From an uncultured Muribaculaceae bacterium (GTDB lineage: Bacteria; Bacteroidota; Bacteroidia; Bacteroidales; Muribaculaceae), in the NCBI GenBank assembly GCA_934667475.1, contig CAKUMB010000010.1, positions 17,509 to 81,508 of the forward strand: a stretch of DNA of 64,000 bases, given 5' to 3'. Numbering within the stretch: the stretch's first letter is position 1; each line of letters starts with the position of its first letter. Below, in pieces: positions 51,494 to 60,787 of this stretch. Under the pieces are notes generated by a model. It made no database searches. It worked only from the letters and a program-made list of their open reading frames with translations, and was not told the origin of the DNA. Made by a program: the position numbers and the translations under genes.

Positions 51494-52276
51494 CTACTTG
51501 CGCGATCCCGCCTCGACCAGCCAGCTGTGCCACTTCTGGCGCGAGCCGTTGAACACATTCATGTCCACCTCGCCGTCGATGCCGTCCACCGTGCCCCAGT
51601 GGCTGAACTGCTGCAGGTGGTGGCGGTAGTGCTTGAGGGCATCGGGCGAAGTGAAGGAGCACAGCCACAGGTAGTCGTGGTTGAGCTCGGTGCCGCGCAC
51701 ATATTTGCGGTAGCCGTCGCCGTTGGTGTAGATCATCACCTTGTAGCCGCGCGCCTTGAGTGCGGCCACCATTGCGCGGAGGCGTGCAAGCGCGGAAGCG
51801 TCGTCCACCATGTGGTCGTTGCTCCAGTCCTCCACATCTATCACGATGGGCAGGTCGAGCCTGCGTCCGGCCAGCGCCGCGGCAAAGTTGGCCGCCTGCT
51901 TGCGCCCGTCGGCCTTCTTGCGGAAAAAGTGGTAGGCCCCCACCTTTAGGCCCGACCGCCGTGCCTCCCTGACGAGACGTGCAAACGAGGGGTCGCGGTA
52001 GCCCTTGCCCTCGCTGGCCTTGACTATTACAAAGCTTATGCCATCGGCCCTGACGCGGCCAAAGTCGATGCGGCCGTTGTGGTTGCTCACGTCGATGCCT
52101 ATCACGGGATACACCGTGCGGTCGATAGCTACCCGCGGGTGAATTATGTGGTGGCGCTCGACATAAAGCAGGGTACACGCCGCGACCATAGCCGCAGCGC
52201 CCACCCACAGCAGCACGCGCCGCAGCCGTGCCGAGCACCGTGAGCCGCCTTTGTTACGCCTTTTGCCTGCCGCCAT
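51494..52276 (-). CDS. Glycoside hydrolase family 25 lysozyme, membrane-anchored
   Basis: 260 residues. Basic N-terminus and one transmembrane segment (about 22-44). The GH25 domain (about 60-250) begins VIGIDVSNHNGRIDFGRV with the conserved first Asp, contains FVIVKASEGKGYRDPSF, GLKVGAYHFFRKKADGR and the catalytic pair region LPIVIDVEDWSNDH (Asp and Glu), then VMIYTNGDGYRKYV and LWLCSFTSPDALKHYRHH. It hydrolyses the peptidoglycan beta-1,4 bond between MurNAc and GlcNAc. The membrane anchor suggests cell-wall remodelling rather than a secreted weapon. Confidence 0.9.
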   Translation of the reverse strand: MAAGKRRNKGGSRCSARLRRVLLWVGAAAMVAACTLLYVERHHIIHPRVAIDRTVYPVIGIDVSNHNGRIDFGRVRADGISFVIVKASEGKGYRDPSFARLVREARRSGLKVGAYHFFRKKADGRKQAANFAAALAGRRLDLPIVIDVEDWSNDHMVDDASALARLRAMVAALKARGYKVMIYTNGDGYRKYVRGTELNHDYLWLCSFTSPDALKHYRHHLQQFSHWGTVDGIDGEVDMNVFNGSRQKWHSWLVEAGSRK

Positions 52277-52288
52277 TCAACACCTGGG

Positions 52289-52711
52289 TTAAAACATCGG
52301 GAACGACACCTCAGGGTTGTCGTATTTACGCTCAAATTCGGCTTGGGTGCCCGCCAGCATGATTATGCCCTGTATAATCGACAGAATGGCCGGAATCACG
52401 GCCACCGTGCCGCACGACAACAGCGACACCAGCAGAAACACCAGCCCGGGAGTGGTCTTGCCCAAATAGAAGTAGTGGACGCCCAGGTAGCCAAGAAATA
52501 TGGCCAGCAGTCCGGCCACACCGCGGCTTTTGCCCGAGCGTCCGGGGGTGAATATGTCGTTGCCAGAGCCTGCGGGGGGCACTTGCTGTCCGTAGGGCTG
52601 CGAACCGTAGGCCGTCTGGAAGGTGTTGCCGCAGTAGGGGCAGCGCACGCTTGGCTGCTGTCCGGCCGTGGTGAACTCGCTTTTGCAGTTAGGGCACTGA
52701 TACTTGTACAT
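52289..52711 (-). CDS. TM2 domain protein with N-terminal zinc ribbon
   Basis: 140 residues. A CxxC pair at 6/9 and another at 24/27 form a zinc-ribbon-like module (YKYQCPNCKSEF, VRCPYCGNTF). A Gly/Pro/Gln linker follows, then two transmembrane segments with the TM2 motif (KSRGVAGLLAIFLGYLGVHY then FYLGKTTPG, about 62-90). Found widely in bacteria; function unknown. 12 nt upstream of the GH25 gene, so probably first gene of a four-gene cluster. Confidence 0.88.
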   Translation of the reverse strand: MYKYQCPNCKSEFTTAGQQPSVRCPYCGNTFQTAYGSQPYGQQVPPAGSGNDIFTPGRSGKSRGVAGLLAIFLGYLGVHYFYLGKTTPGLVFLLVSLLSCGTVAVIPAILSIIQGIIMLAGTQAEFERKYDNPEVSFPMF

Positions 52712-52809
52712 AGAGCTTGATGCGTTTATATTATTAATTTGCTAAGGTAGTAAAAAAACTCAAATCAGCCCACCTCATTCAGCCGATTTATTGGCACGGG
52801 CCAAAAAAG

Positions 52810-52840
52810 TTTGCGTTTTCGGCTTATTTGGCTACCTTTG
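52810..52840 (+). promoter_or_regulatory. Promoter of the DUF3078 operon
   Basis: TTTG (52810-52813), 19 nt, TACCTTTG (52833-52840). It overlaps the longer open frame's TTG start at 52811, so translation must begin downstream, at GTG 52871. Confidence 0.8.
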
Positions 52841-52870
52841 CAGCAACAGAACACCACGCATCAATTAAAA

Positions 52871-54199
52871 GTGAAAGCTGCAACCATCATAGCACTAATG
52901 GCAGCCCTTGCGCTGCTGCAAGCCCCACAGGCCGCCGAGGCCAAGGGCCACCGCCCCAATGCCACCACAGCCAAAGAGGCCGATGGGCCACAACTTAGGC
53001 TCGACGACTGGCGCACCCTGAACTACGACAGCATAAGGCTACGCCCTGGCATAATGTTCATACCACTGATATTCAACCAAATGCAGCAGTTTACCCCCGA
53101 CAGCGTGACCACACCCATGGCGCAGCCTAAGCGCAGCGAGCCACTCAACGACCACTCGCAGTGGCTCGACTCGGTGGCGGCAAGCCGCGCGGCCGACGCG
53201 CGCACACGCTATGAGGTGATGATGAGCCACCCGCAACTGGTGCGGTACAACACGGCCACACTGCCCGAGCCCCCAAAGGAATATGTGGTGGAGGCCGACC
53301 CTTCGCGCAACAAGCTCACGGTGAATCCATTCAAGCCAAGCGAGGCCAAGCCCGAGCGGCCAATTGACCGCCGCCAGTTGCGCCGCCGCAACTGGCTGCA
53401 CACGCTCACCAGCTCGCTGCACTTCACACAGGCCTACGTGAGCAGCAACTGGTATCAGGGCGGCGAAAACAATGTGAACGTGCTGGGCGACATAGAATGG
53501 CAGTTTAACCTGAACCAGAATTTGCACCCCAACATATTGTTTAGCAACACCATGCGCTACAAGGTGGGCGTAATGACCGCCCACAGCGACACATTGCGCA
53601 ACTACAGCCTGAGCGAAGACAACTTCCAGCTGAACTCCAAGTTTGGCTACAAGGCCATTAAAAACTGGTATTACTCGGCCACGCTGCAATTCAAGACGCA
53701 GTTTTTCAACAACTACAAGGCCAACAGCAGCACCATGTCGGCTGCGTTTCTGTCGCCCGGCGAGGTGAACGTGGGTCTGGGTATGACGTATAACTACAAC
53801 GACCCAAACAAAGACCGCTCGGTGTCGCTGTCGGTGGCTCCGGCGTCGTACAACCTGAAGATTTGCCGCAACATCACCGACTTAAAGCCCACCTCATTCG
53901 GCATCGACGCCGGCCACCACACCAAGCACAATGTGGGTTCGAACCTGGAGTGCAAATTTGTGTGGCGCTTCAACGCCAGCATCGGCTGGACGTCGCGCCT
54001 GTATGCGTTCACCAACTATGAGTATGTGCAAGGCGACTTCGAAAACACCTTCGACTTCTACATCACCCGCCACCTGCAAACGCGGCTCTACGTGCACCTG
54101 CGCTACGACAAGTCGCGCGCCCGCGACGATGACTGGAGCTACTGGCAGCTGAAGGAAATTCTGAGCCTCGGACTCACCTACCGCTTTGCCACCAACTGA
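52871..54199 (+). CDS. DUF3078 domain outer-membrane beta-barrel protein
   Basis: 442 residues from GTG 52871. The signal peptide VKAATIIALMAALALLQAPQ ends near AAEA. The N-terminal ~170 residues are a Pro-rich, low-complexity periplasmic or linker region. The barrel begins near LHFTQAYVSSNWYQGGENNV and has the DUF3078 pattern (FNLNQNLHPNILFSNTMRYKVG, FGYKAIKNWYYSATLQFKTQF), ending in LGLTYRFATN. DUF3078 proteins are widespread Bacteroidota outer-membrane proteins of unknown role. First of a three-gene operon. Confidence 0.82.
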   Translation: MKAATIIALMAALALLQAPQAAEAKGHRPNATTAKEADGPQLRLDDWRTLNYDSIRLRPGIMFIPLIFNQMQQFTPDSVTTPMAQPKRSEPLNDHSQWLDSVAASRAADARTRYEVMMSHPQLVRYNTATLPEPPKEYVVEADPSRNKLTVNPFKPSEAKPERPIDRRQLRRRNWLHTLTSSLHFTQAYVSSNWYQGGENNVNVLGDIEWQFNLNQNLHPNILFSNTMRYKVGVMTAHSDTLRNYSLSEDNFQLNSKFGYKAIKNWYYSATLQFKTQFFNNYKANSSTMSAAFLSPGEVNVGLGMTYNYNDPNKDRSVSLSVAPASYNLKICRNITDLKPTSFGIDAGHHTKHNVGSNLECKFVWRFNASIGWTSRLYAFTNYEYVQGDFENTFDFYITRHLQTRLYVHLRYDKSRARDDDWSYWQLKEILSLGLTYRFATN

Positions 54200-54214
54200 T
54201 TCCAGCACAGCAAT

Positions 54215-54811
54215 ATGAGCCACACAGCAATCACAACGGCACTGATGGCAGCCATGGCAATAACCACGGCCCAAGCCGTGACGCTGCCCGAGAAGTCGGT
54301 GGTGCTGCCTGGCATCGACGAAGACTCGATGCACACCCGCCTAAGCGAAACCGACCTGCAGCCCCTGGAGGGAATATGGCACTACCCCACCGAGCAAATG
54401 ACGCTGGCCATTGAAAAGTGCCCAGCCGACCGCCAGATGGCCTACCGGCTGATAATGCTCGAAAGCCGCGACACCTACCTGCTGCCCGGCACCGTGATAG
54501 GCTATGTGGAAGCCAGCGCGGTGGGCGGCAAATACCGCCTTTGGCTCTACACCCAGCGCGACCGCACCACCCTGCTGCACCCCATGGAGTGCGTGGCCAC
54601 GCTCAGCACCGATGCCACAACGCTTACATTCGACCCACCCAAGTGGCGAGTGAAGGTGCGTGTCAACCTGGCGCGCTTCCTGCCTCGCCTGTTCCGCTCG
54701 GTGAGCATCACCCCAGAAAAAGAGAAAGAGACTCTGCCCGAGGGCTTCCGCAAAATATACCCCGCGGCCAACGGCAGCAGCCAGGTTACCAACAAAATAA
54801 TATATCTGTAG
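54215..54811 (+). CDS. Exported protein of unknown function
   Basis: 198 residues, ATG 15 nt after the DUF3078 stop. Signal peptide to about residue 21 (ITTAQAVT). The mature part begins with LEGIWHYPTEQMTLAIEKC, contains YLLPGTVIGYVEASAVGGKY and ends with a basic segment (RVNLARFLPRLFRSVSI) and TNKIIYL. The pattern LxGIW...L.I resembles lipocalin-like or META-type exported beta proteins, but no family is claimed. Confidence 0.7.
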   Translation: MSHTAITTALMAAMAITTAQAVTLPEKSVVLPGIDEDSMHTRLSETDLQPLEGIWHYPTEQMTLAIEKCPADRQMAYRLIMLESRDTYLLPGTVIGYVEASAVGGKYRLWLYTQRDRTTLLHPMECVATLSTDATTLTFDPPKWRVKVRVNLARFLPRLFRSVSITPEKEKETLPEGFRKIYPAANGSSQVTNKIIYL

Positions 54812-54819
54812 CAACAGCC

Positions 54820-55311
54820 ATGCACCGCCAGCCTCTCACCACCATCATCGTGATAGCGGCCACAATTGCCGCCGCAATCACCGCCACAGCCCGCACCCGC
54901 ACCACACAATCGCAGCTGCGCGACACTCGCACACCGCTTGAGCGCATGGCCCCGGCCACCGAGGCCGACAGCGCGGCCGGCGTTAGCCAGACCGATGTGA
55001 CCCTGCGCGGCTACAGCAAGCGGGCCAGCGACGCCAAAGAGTCGTTTTTCATCACAAACCACACGCCTCACCGCATCAGCGCCGTGCGTCTGCTGCTGCG
55101 CTACACCACCATGCAGGGACACATGCTGCACGAGCGCGCGGTGACGGTGCCCGTGAGCCTCGGCAGCGGCCAGTCGCAGCTGGTGAGCATAGCCACATTC
55201 GACGTGCAGCGCCTGTTCTACTACTACGCCGGGCCCAAACCGCGCAAGCAGGCCACTCCGTTCCGCGTGAGCTACCGCCTCACGGGCTACGACATAGCCG
55301 TCGGGCTGTAG
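54820..55311 (+). CDS. Exported protein of unknown function
   Basis: 163 residues, ATG 8 nt after the previous stop; a longer frame upstream overlaps the previous gene and is not used. N-terminal signal (TTIIVIAATIAAAITATART). The mature part includes VTLRGYSKRASDAKESFFIT, NHTPHRISAVRLLLRYTTMQ and PFRVSYRLTGYDIAVGL. This is a beta-sandwich-like pattern, as in small periplasmic proteins. Function unknown. Last gene of the DUF3078 operon; a terminator follows within 20 nt. Confidence 0.7.
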   Translation: MHRQPLTTIIVIAATIAAAITATARTRTTQSQLRDTRTPLERMAPATEADSAAGVSQTDVTLRGYSKRASDAKESFFITNHTPHRISAVRLLLRYTTMQGHMLHERAVTVPVSLGSGQSQLVSIATFDVQRLFYYYAGPKPRKQATPFRVSYRLTGYDIAVGL

Positions 55312-55330
55312 CTGAATAAAGTGGTGATGG

Positions 55331-55364
55331 GCCGGGACGCAGATGATGCGTCCGGGCGCTTTTT
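55331..55364 (+). terminator. Terminator of the DUF3078 operon
   Basis: A stem with one mismatch (GCC-g-GGACGCA with TGCGTCC-g-GGC), loop GATGA, then GC-TTTTT. Confidence 0.8.
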
Positions 55365-55478
55365 CAGCTGCGCTATGCAGCTCCAAAGAAATCAAGCGCA
55401 TTAAAAACGCTATCAGCAGCCATAGTGGAACTCAGGCCGACTGTGTTGAACACGGGTGCTGTGGATGACGGATTCAGC

Positions 55479-55521
55479 TGTAAAAAAGGCCCGGCTGCAC
55501 TTGTGGGGCAGCTGGGCCTTT
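55479..55521 (-). terminator. Terminator of the gldE/PPTase/C69/DUF3108 cluster
   Basis: A 14-bp stem with one mismatch (55485-55498 with 55508-55521). On the minus strand TTTTTTA follows. Confidence 0.8.
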
Positions 55522-55542
55522 GGTTAGTTGGTGCGGCAGCGG

Positions 55543-56334
55543 TCAGGCGCCTGCGTAGTACACTTTGACTTCGCCCACAGGGAGCTTGCCAACAAGCATC
55601 AGCGGGATGCGGCGGGCGTCAATCGACAAGTAGGCGTCGATTCCATCGCTCGACTTTCGGCCGCCATCCTGTGTGAATGTGAAGGTCACGTGATAGGCTT
55701 TGTGCTGGGTGCCGTTGCGCATCTTTATGGTCTGCACTCCGCAGTAGCGTATGCGCAGGTTCTCTTTCTTCTTGCCCGAGAAAATGGTGGTGTTGTAGGT
55801 CTTGCCGGTAGCCATTGAGCCGAAATTGAGGTTGCGCAGCATGTAGAACACGCTGAGCATGTCGTAGGCGCGGCCGCGGGCCACGAGACTCACACGCTGC
55901 GGGGCGCGGTGGGCACGGTAGCGCACGCACGAGCCGCGGGTCGACCCGTTGCTATACGAGAAGTTGACCACATCGCGGGCATAGTAGTTCTTTTCGTGTG
56001 TGAGCTTCTGGTAGGTGCGCGGAGTGAGGTCGCTGTTCATGGCGCACTTCAGTGTGTCGCGCACGGGATACACCTTGTCGGCCCACGAGCGTGTGCGGCC
56101 CACGAGCATGGCGTTGTAGCCGGTGCCGCTGCGCTTGATGCTGAGTGTGGCATTGGCGGCGTGCTTCCAAATGAGTCCCCAGTGATACACCACCTGATAG
56201 TTGAGCCGCTCGCTGGCGAAGTTGATGGCCTGTGCACGGCCGGGCACAAGCAGTGCGGCGGCCAGCATGAGTGCCACGGCGGCATATTTGAGTTTGCTAA
56301 ACATTTTCATTGCTCTTTGCGTTTTTTTGTTCAT
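55543..56334 (-). CDS. DUF3108 domain-containing exported protein
   Basis: 263 residues from ATG 56334 (an in-frame ATG at 56310 is an alternative; an upstream TTG at 56352 is less likely). Signal peptide ending GRAQA. DUF3108 pattern: ERLNYQVVYHWGLIWKHAAN, MNSDLTPRTYQKLTHEKNYY, DMLSVFYMLRNLNFGSMATG and GIDAYLSIDARRIPLMLVGK. This periplasmic family of beta-rich proteins may bind hydrophobic ligands; no activity is known. It is 55 nt downstream of the C69 dipeptidase gene and ends the cluster. Confidence 0.88.
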   Translation of the reverse strand: MNKKTQRAMKMFSKLKYAAVALMLAAALLVPGRAQAINFASERLNYQVVYHWGLIWKHAANATLSIKRSGTGYNAMLVGRTRSWADKVYPVRDTLKCAMNSDLTPRTYQKLTHEKNYYARDVVNFSYSNGSTRGSCVRYRAHRAPQRVSLVARGRAYDMLSVFYMLRNLNFGSMATGKTYNTTIFSGKKKENLRIRYCGVQTIKMRNGTQHKAYHVTFTFTQDGGRKSSDGIDAYLSIDARRIPLMLVGKLPVGEVKVYYAGA

Positions 56335-56389
56335 TTTGGGGGTTAGACGCAAGCACAGGCAGCAAGGTTTAACGCGGGCGTGCCGATTT

Positions 56390-58063
56390 TCACTTTTCGG
56401 GTTCCACCACCTTCAGGCGGTCGCCCGAGCCCTTGACCACGGTGTTGTAGTAGTCCTGAGTGTAGCCCGGCCACTGCGGCTGCACGGGCATGCCGGCCTC
56501 GTTGCGCTCAAACTTGCCGTCTTTTTCGCGCTTAACGTTGCCGTCGAGGTATTTCACAAACAGATATTTGGCCAGCTCCTGATAGCGGTGAGTGGCATGC
56601 TGGGCAGTGTTGACCGAATAGTTGGTGAGATATTCCACAGCCTGCTGCGGATTGCTTTTGCACAGGGCCACGGCATGGGCCTCAACCTCGGGCTGGCGCT
56701 GGGCGAAGCCGTCTTCAAGCGCGCCCTGCACCTTGCGTATGTCGGGAATCATGAGCGAATAGCGGTTGTAGGCCTGGTTGGCCACCACATTGTTGACCCA
56801 GAAGGCGGCGTCGAAGTCGAAGTTATAGAGGTCGCCCTTGCCCACGGCATAGCTGGCTGGGACTTCGGTGATTGAGCAGTAGATGGGCACAAACACGGCA
56901 GTGTTGGCGTCGTCGACGCCAAACCACATGAGGCCGCCCACCTCGTCGGGCAGCCACGAGCGCATTTGCGACACAAACACGAATCCCGTTTGCTGCGTGG
57001 CTATGGCGCGCTCCTGGCAATAGGTGACGCTGTCGACCTTGAACTCCATGGGGCGGTAGCGGTAGGGCACGCCCCACCAGTTGGTGGCACCCGGGTCTTT
57101 GGTCATGTCGAATGGAGTGCCCTCATAGTGGTCGCGCATCATGTTTTGCAGGTCGCGCGCGGTGAGCTTGCGGTCGGGCTTCACATATAGCGGCATCACC
57201 TCGGCACCCTTTTTGCCGGCAATGTAGGGCAGATATGCGTCCATGCCGGCCTTGAAGCGGTTGAAGTAGCTCCACACGCGGGCATCACAGCCACGCAGTG
57301 TGCCGAAGTCGGCTGGCGAGTAGGCACGCGAAAACTCAAAGTCGGCGTCGCGCCCCTTGAAGTAGCCCATTTTGCGGGCAAAACTTATCACATCTTTGGA
57401 ATACAGGCAGTTGGCCTTGTCGTTGAGCGGGAATTTGAAGATGCGGGTCTGGTTGGCGTGGGCCGAGATGCAGTCGTCGGGGATGCGCATGGCCACCCAC
57501 ACGGCGCCCTTTTCCTTGCCGCCCTTGCCTATCATGTCGAGCACCCAAATTTCGTTGGGGTCGCCAATTGAGAACGACTCGCCCTCGCTGTTGTAGCCAT
57601 AGCGGGCCACGAGGTCGGTCATCACGGCAATGGCCTCGCGTGCCGTGCGGGCGCGCTGCAGCGTGACGGTGATCAGGCTGCCATAGTCCATGATGGCGCC
57701 CTTGGTGGTGTCGGCCAGCTCGGGGCGGCCGCCCCAAGTGCTTTCGGCAATGGTGAGCTGGTGCTCGTTGATGTTGCCCACCACCTTATAGGTGTGCGCC
57801 ACCTCGGGAATGTAGCCGTGCATGATGCCCGTGTCCCAATCGCGTATGGCGCGCATCTCGCCCTTCTTGTGGTCGGCGGCAGGCAGATAGCTGAGGTCGC
57901 CATACAGGGTGTGTGAGTCGGCCGCATAGGTGATGAGTGTGCTGCCATCGGCGCTCGCCTTCTTGCCCACGAGCAGATTGGTGCAGGCCTGAGCCTGCGG
58001 AGCCACAGCGGTGGCCAGGGCCGCCAGCGTGGCGGCGCAAAGTGTGGATTTGATGATGTTCAT
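56390..58063 (-). CDS. C69 family dipeptidase (PepD-like), exported
   Basis: 557 residues. Signal peptide ending PQAQA, with Cys27 as the first mature residue in CTNLLVGKKAS; C69 enzymes are N-terminal nucleophile hydrolases that use this Cys after processing. Further family features: ADGSTLITYAADSH, ESTWGGRPELADT, the EGESFSIGDPNEIWVLDMIG block and HANQTRIFKFP. It releases dipeptides, probably in the periplasm. Its ATG overlaps the end of the PPTase gene by 4 nt, so the two are coupled, though not functionally linked in an obvious way. Confidence 0.93.
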   Translation of the reverse strand: MNIIKSTLCAATLAALATAVAPQAQACTNLLVGKKASADGSTLITYAADSHTLYGDLSYLPAADHKKGEMRAIRDWDTGIMHGYIPEVAHTYKVVGNINEHQLTIAESTWGGRPELADTTKGAIMDYGSLITVTLQRARTAREAIAVMTDLVARYGYNSEGESFSIGDPNEIWVLDMIGKGGKEKGAVWVAMRIPDDCISAHANQTRIFKFPLNDKANCLYSKDVISFARKMGYFKGRDADFEFSRAYSPADFGTLRGCDARVWSYFNRFKAGMDAYLPYIAGKKGAEVMPLYVKPDRKLTARDLQNMMRDHYEGTPFDMTKDPGATNWWGVPYRYRPMEFKVDSVTYCQERAIATQQTGFVFVSQMRSWLPDEVGGLMWFGVDDANTAVFVPIYCSITEVPASYAVGKGDLYNFDFDAAFWVNNVVANQAYNRYSLMIPDIRKVQGALEDGFAQRQPEVEAHAVALCKSNPQQAVEYLTNYSVNTAQHATHRYQELAKYLFVKYLDGNVKREKDGKFERNEAGMPVQPQWPGYTQDYYNTVVKGSGDRLKVVEPEK

Positions 58064-58728
58064 GTGTTGTATATGCTGTTTTTATGTTGCTTCGTTTCGG
58101 TTGCCGTCTGGGCAATGGAGAGCACCATTTGCGGAGTGACGATGCTCAGCAGATTGAATTCCGCATCGTGGCAGTGACCGTGGTGGGCCAGTTGCAGAGC
58201 CGCCTCGGCCGGGAGCGTGAAGGGGTCAAGGCGCAAATCGTCGCGATAGTGCAGCCCATTGCGCACGCTTATGGCCTTAAACATGGCCTCCTTGGCTGTC
58301 CACGCCACCAGCAGCGGCAGTGCGTCGGCCTCGCCTATCCACTGCTGCTCGGCTGCGTTGAGAAAGCCTTGGCGCACGGCTGCCAAGTGGCGGCCGTGGC
58401 TTTCGATGTCGATGCCAATGGGGCGGCTGCACACGGCTATGCACAGCCACTCGCGGCTGTGGGCTATGCTCACATGGGCGTCGAGCCCATCGACCCGGGG
58501 CGCGCGGTCGGCATTGTGCTCCACCGGGGCGTAGCGTCCTGCGATGCGGTGCAGCAGCAGGCGCTCGGCCAGCAGTTCGCGCTGGCGGCTGAGGGCGCGG
58601 GCGGCACAGTCGGCAGGCATGCCAAGGGCGGTGCACTGCCGTGCGAGTTCGTCGGGCTGCTCGGTGAGTTGCCACCAGTGCAGCGAGGCGCCGAAGGCCG
58701 GATAGCGTGATGTGTGGCTATATGGCAT
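58060..58728 (-). CDS. 4'-phosphopantetheinyl transferase superfamily protein
   Basis: 222 residues, Sfp-type pseudo-dimer. Motifs: VSIAHSREWLCIAV, PIGIDIESHG (the GxDxE magnesium and CoA site) and WTAKEAMFKA (the WxxKEA motif). It activates acyl or peptidyl carrier proteins by adding phosphopantetheine from CoA. It follows gldE by 9 nt, an order I know from other Bacteroidota, and overlaps the C69 gene by 4 nt. Confidence 0.93.
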   Translation of the reverse strand: MPYSHTSRYPAFGASLHWWQLTEQPDELARQCTALGMPADCAARALSRQRELLAERLLLHRIAGRYAPVEHNADRAPRVDGLDAHVSIAHSREWLCIAVCSRPIGIDIESHGRHLAAVRQGFLNAAEQQWIGEADALPLLVAWTAKEAMFKAISVRNGLHYRDDLRLDPFTLPAEAALQLAHHGHCHDAEFNLLSIVTPQMVLSIAQTATETKQHKNSIYNT

Positions 58729-58737
58729 AGGGCAGGG

Positions 58738-60093
58738 TCACTTTTTGTCGGTCGGCGGCGCCGGCTTCACCTGCACGCGCACCTTGGCTATGCGGTGGCG
58801 CTTCACCTTGAGCACCTGAAACTCGCACCGGCCCCAAGTGAGGGTCTCCTTCTCCTCAAGAAAGTCGCCCTTGATGTTGAGCAGCAGGCCGGCAAGGGTC
58901 TCGGCGTCGTCGGTGGCCGAGGCAAACTCGCGCTCGTCGAGGCCCGTAACCTCAAAGAAGTCGCCCAGCTGCGCCTTGCCGTTGAATATATAGGTGTTTT
59001 TGCCCACCTTGCTATAGAATTTCTCCTCGGTGTCGTATTCGTCGTCGATTTCGCCCACTATTTCCTCGAGCACATCCTCGAGCGTGGCGATGCCCTGTGT
59101 GCATCCATACTCGTCGACCACAATGGCCATGTGGCGCTTTTTGGTGCGGAAGTCCTCCAGCAGGTCGTCGATCATGCGCGTTTCGGGCACAAAGTGGGCT
59201 GGGCGCACCAACTGCTGCCATCGAAAGCCCTCGGGGCGGCCGTCGATGTATGGCAGGAGGTCTTTGGCATAGAGCACGCCCTTAATGTTGTCGTGGTTGT
59301 GCTCATACACCGGCATGCGCGAATAGCCGTTGTCGATAACGGTTTTCAGCACCTCGTCGAATGTGGAGTCGTAGTCAACGTCGACCACATCGACGCGCGG
59401 ACGCATGATTTCGGCCACCGTTTTGTCGCCAAACTTAAGGATGCCTTCCAATATGTCCTTCTCGTCGGCATTTTTCACATCACTTGCCTCAAGGGCCTTC
59501 GACAGGTCGTCCATCGAGATGTTGTCGGCCCGCTTGGTGACCACCTTATTGACGATAAACGTGCTTTTCACCATTAGGCGCGACACGGGGCTGAGCAGGG
59601 TGCAGGCCAGCTGCAGCGGAGTGGCCGCAAAGGTGGCAAACCTAACGTTGGCATTGCTGGCATACAGCTTGGGCAGCACCTCGCCGAATAGCAGAATGAG
59701 GAATGTGAGAATCACCGTCTGCACCAGGAAGTTGGCCACTGGACTGTTGAAGGTGAACATGTAGTTCATGGCATAGTTGAGCACCACCACTATCATCACA
59801 TTCACCAGATTGTTGCCTATCAGGATGGAGGCGAGCAACCTTTCGGGGTTCGACAGCAGCCGTGCCACCTGGTGGCGCTTTGATTCGTTGGCAATGGAAT
59901 TCACGTCGTCGCGCGTCAGTGAGAAGTATGCCAGCTCGGAGCCGGAGTTAAAGGCCGACAACGCAAGGCCAATCAAGGCCACCACAATGGCGGCGATGCA
60001 ACTGGCGTTGGGCACGCTGAACTCAATGGCGTGGGTTGTGGGCTGGGCGGCGCACAGCAGTGAAAGGATGCAAGATAAAGGGTCAGGGTCCAA
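58738..60093 (-). CDS. gldE: GldE: CNNM/CBS/CorC-HlyC membrane protein (gliding motility-associated)
   Basis: 451 residues from the TTG at 60091-60093, giving DPDPLSCILSLLCAAQ at the N-terminus. The frame stays open to 60219, but that part would lie upstream of the promoter at 60198-60229. Four transmembrane helices with the CNNM motif (VALIGLALSAFNSGSELAYF, about 38-57, and FGEVLPKLYASNANV), then two CBS domains (about 210-330: VAEIMRPRVDVVDVDYDSTF, HMAIVVDEYGCTQGIATLED) and a C-terminal CorC/HlyC domain (about 350-435). GldE partners GldD in T9SS/gliding organisms but also occurs in non-gliding Bacteroidales; possibly divalent cation transport. Confidence 0.88.
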   Translation of the reverse strand: MDPDPLSCILSLLCAAQPTTHAIEFSVPNASCIAAIVVALIGLALSAFNSGSELAYFSLTRDDVNSIANESKRHQVARLLSNPERLLASILIGNNLVNVMIVVVLNYAMNYMFTFNSPVANFLVQTVILTFLILLFGEVLPKLYASNANVRFATFAATPLQLACTLLSPVSRLMVKSTFIVNKVVTKRADNISMDDLSKALEASDVKNADEKDILEGILKFGDKTVAEIMRPRVDVVDVDYDSTFDEVLKTVIDNGYSRMPVYEHNHDNIKGVLYAKDLLPYIDGRPEGFRWQQLVRPAHFVPETRMIDDLLEDFRTKKRHMAIVVDEYGCTQGIATLEDVLEEIVGEIDDEYDTEEKFYSKVGKNTYIFNGKAQLGDFFEVTGLDEREFASATDDAETLAGLLLNIKGDFLEEKETLTWGRCEFQVLKVKRHRIAKVRVQVKPAPPTDKK

Positions 60094-60197
60094 AATAAAT
60101 AATTTTAGTGAAACAATAATGCGCCCTGTGCCTGCGTGGCCATGGGCGCAGCCCGCCGTCGCGGCCACAGGGCCGCTGCACAGGCGCTTTTCCTGCA

Positions 60198-60229
60198 CAA
60201 AGTTACAAAATTTTCTCAATATGGCTCAA
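60198..60229 (-). promoter_or_regulatory. gldE promoter
   Basis: Minus strand: TTG (60227-60229), 21 nt, TAACTTTG (60198-60205). It leaves a leader of about 100 nt before the chosen TTG start. Confidence 0.7.
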
Positions 60230-60787
60230 GCCACCGCACAATTATGGCCGCGCCGCCGCAAAAGCACTGCACTAATCACATCTTCCTGGTTTGCTCTTCA
60301 AGCCTTGTTTATGCACTATCGGCTCATCTATTTATACTATCAGATGGGGGGAGGCAAGTTCTATGAGATGCCGGTCTTGGGCTGTATTATATTACCCACA
60401 CCTGTTTTTTATGATAAAGAATAAAATTATGACTTGCTTGTTTTGGATCTGTCCGGTCGCGCACGCGCTGATTGCCAAGTTCTCGGCTTAGGCGCATTTT
60501 TTGCAATTTTTTTGGCCGCTCAGCTAAAAACCGTTTGGCGGTGTGGAATTATTGCAATATATTTGCCGCTGGAAAAAAGAGTATGGTATCAGTTGACCGT
60601 CAACACAAACAGCACAAAGAACCATTGGCCTCGATTGAATACCCTACCCCACCACAAAAAAAGAAAACATCATGACTGCGTTTGAAGCAGCTCGCCAGCA
60701 GGCCACCGCCTTGCGCGGCAGTTACCAATGGCGCAAATATTAATCTAACACAAAACATTAACTATTTAAAAACAACCTACTAAAGTT
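60230..60787. other. Gene-free AT-richer intergenic region
   Basis: Between divergent genes gldE and the 60788 gene. Several short open frames (up to about 83 codons at 60434-60685) show no signal peptide, domain or ribosome-site support and overlap each other. No clear hairpin or complete TTG-N20-TAnnTTTG promoter was found for the 60788 gene. Composition is lower in GC than the surroundings. Confidence 0.5.

Noticed and set aside
60434..60685. Possible small genes in the gldE to 60788 gap
   Set aside because: The short frames overlap, have no recognisable start signals and read as non-protein-like; no homolog recalled.
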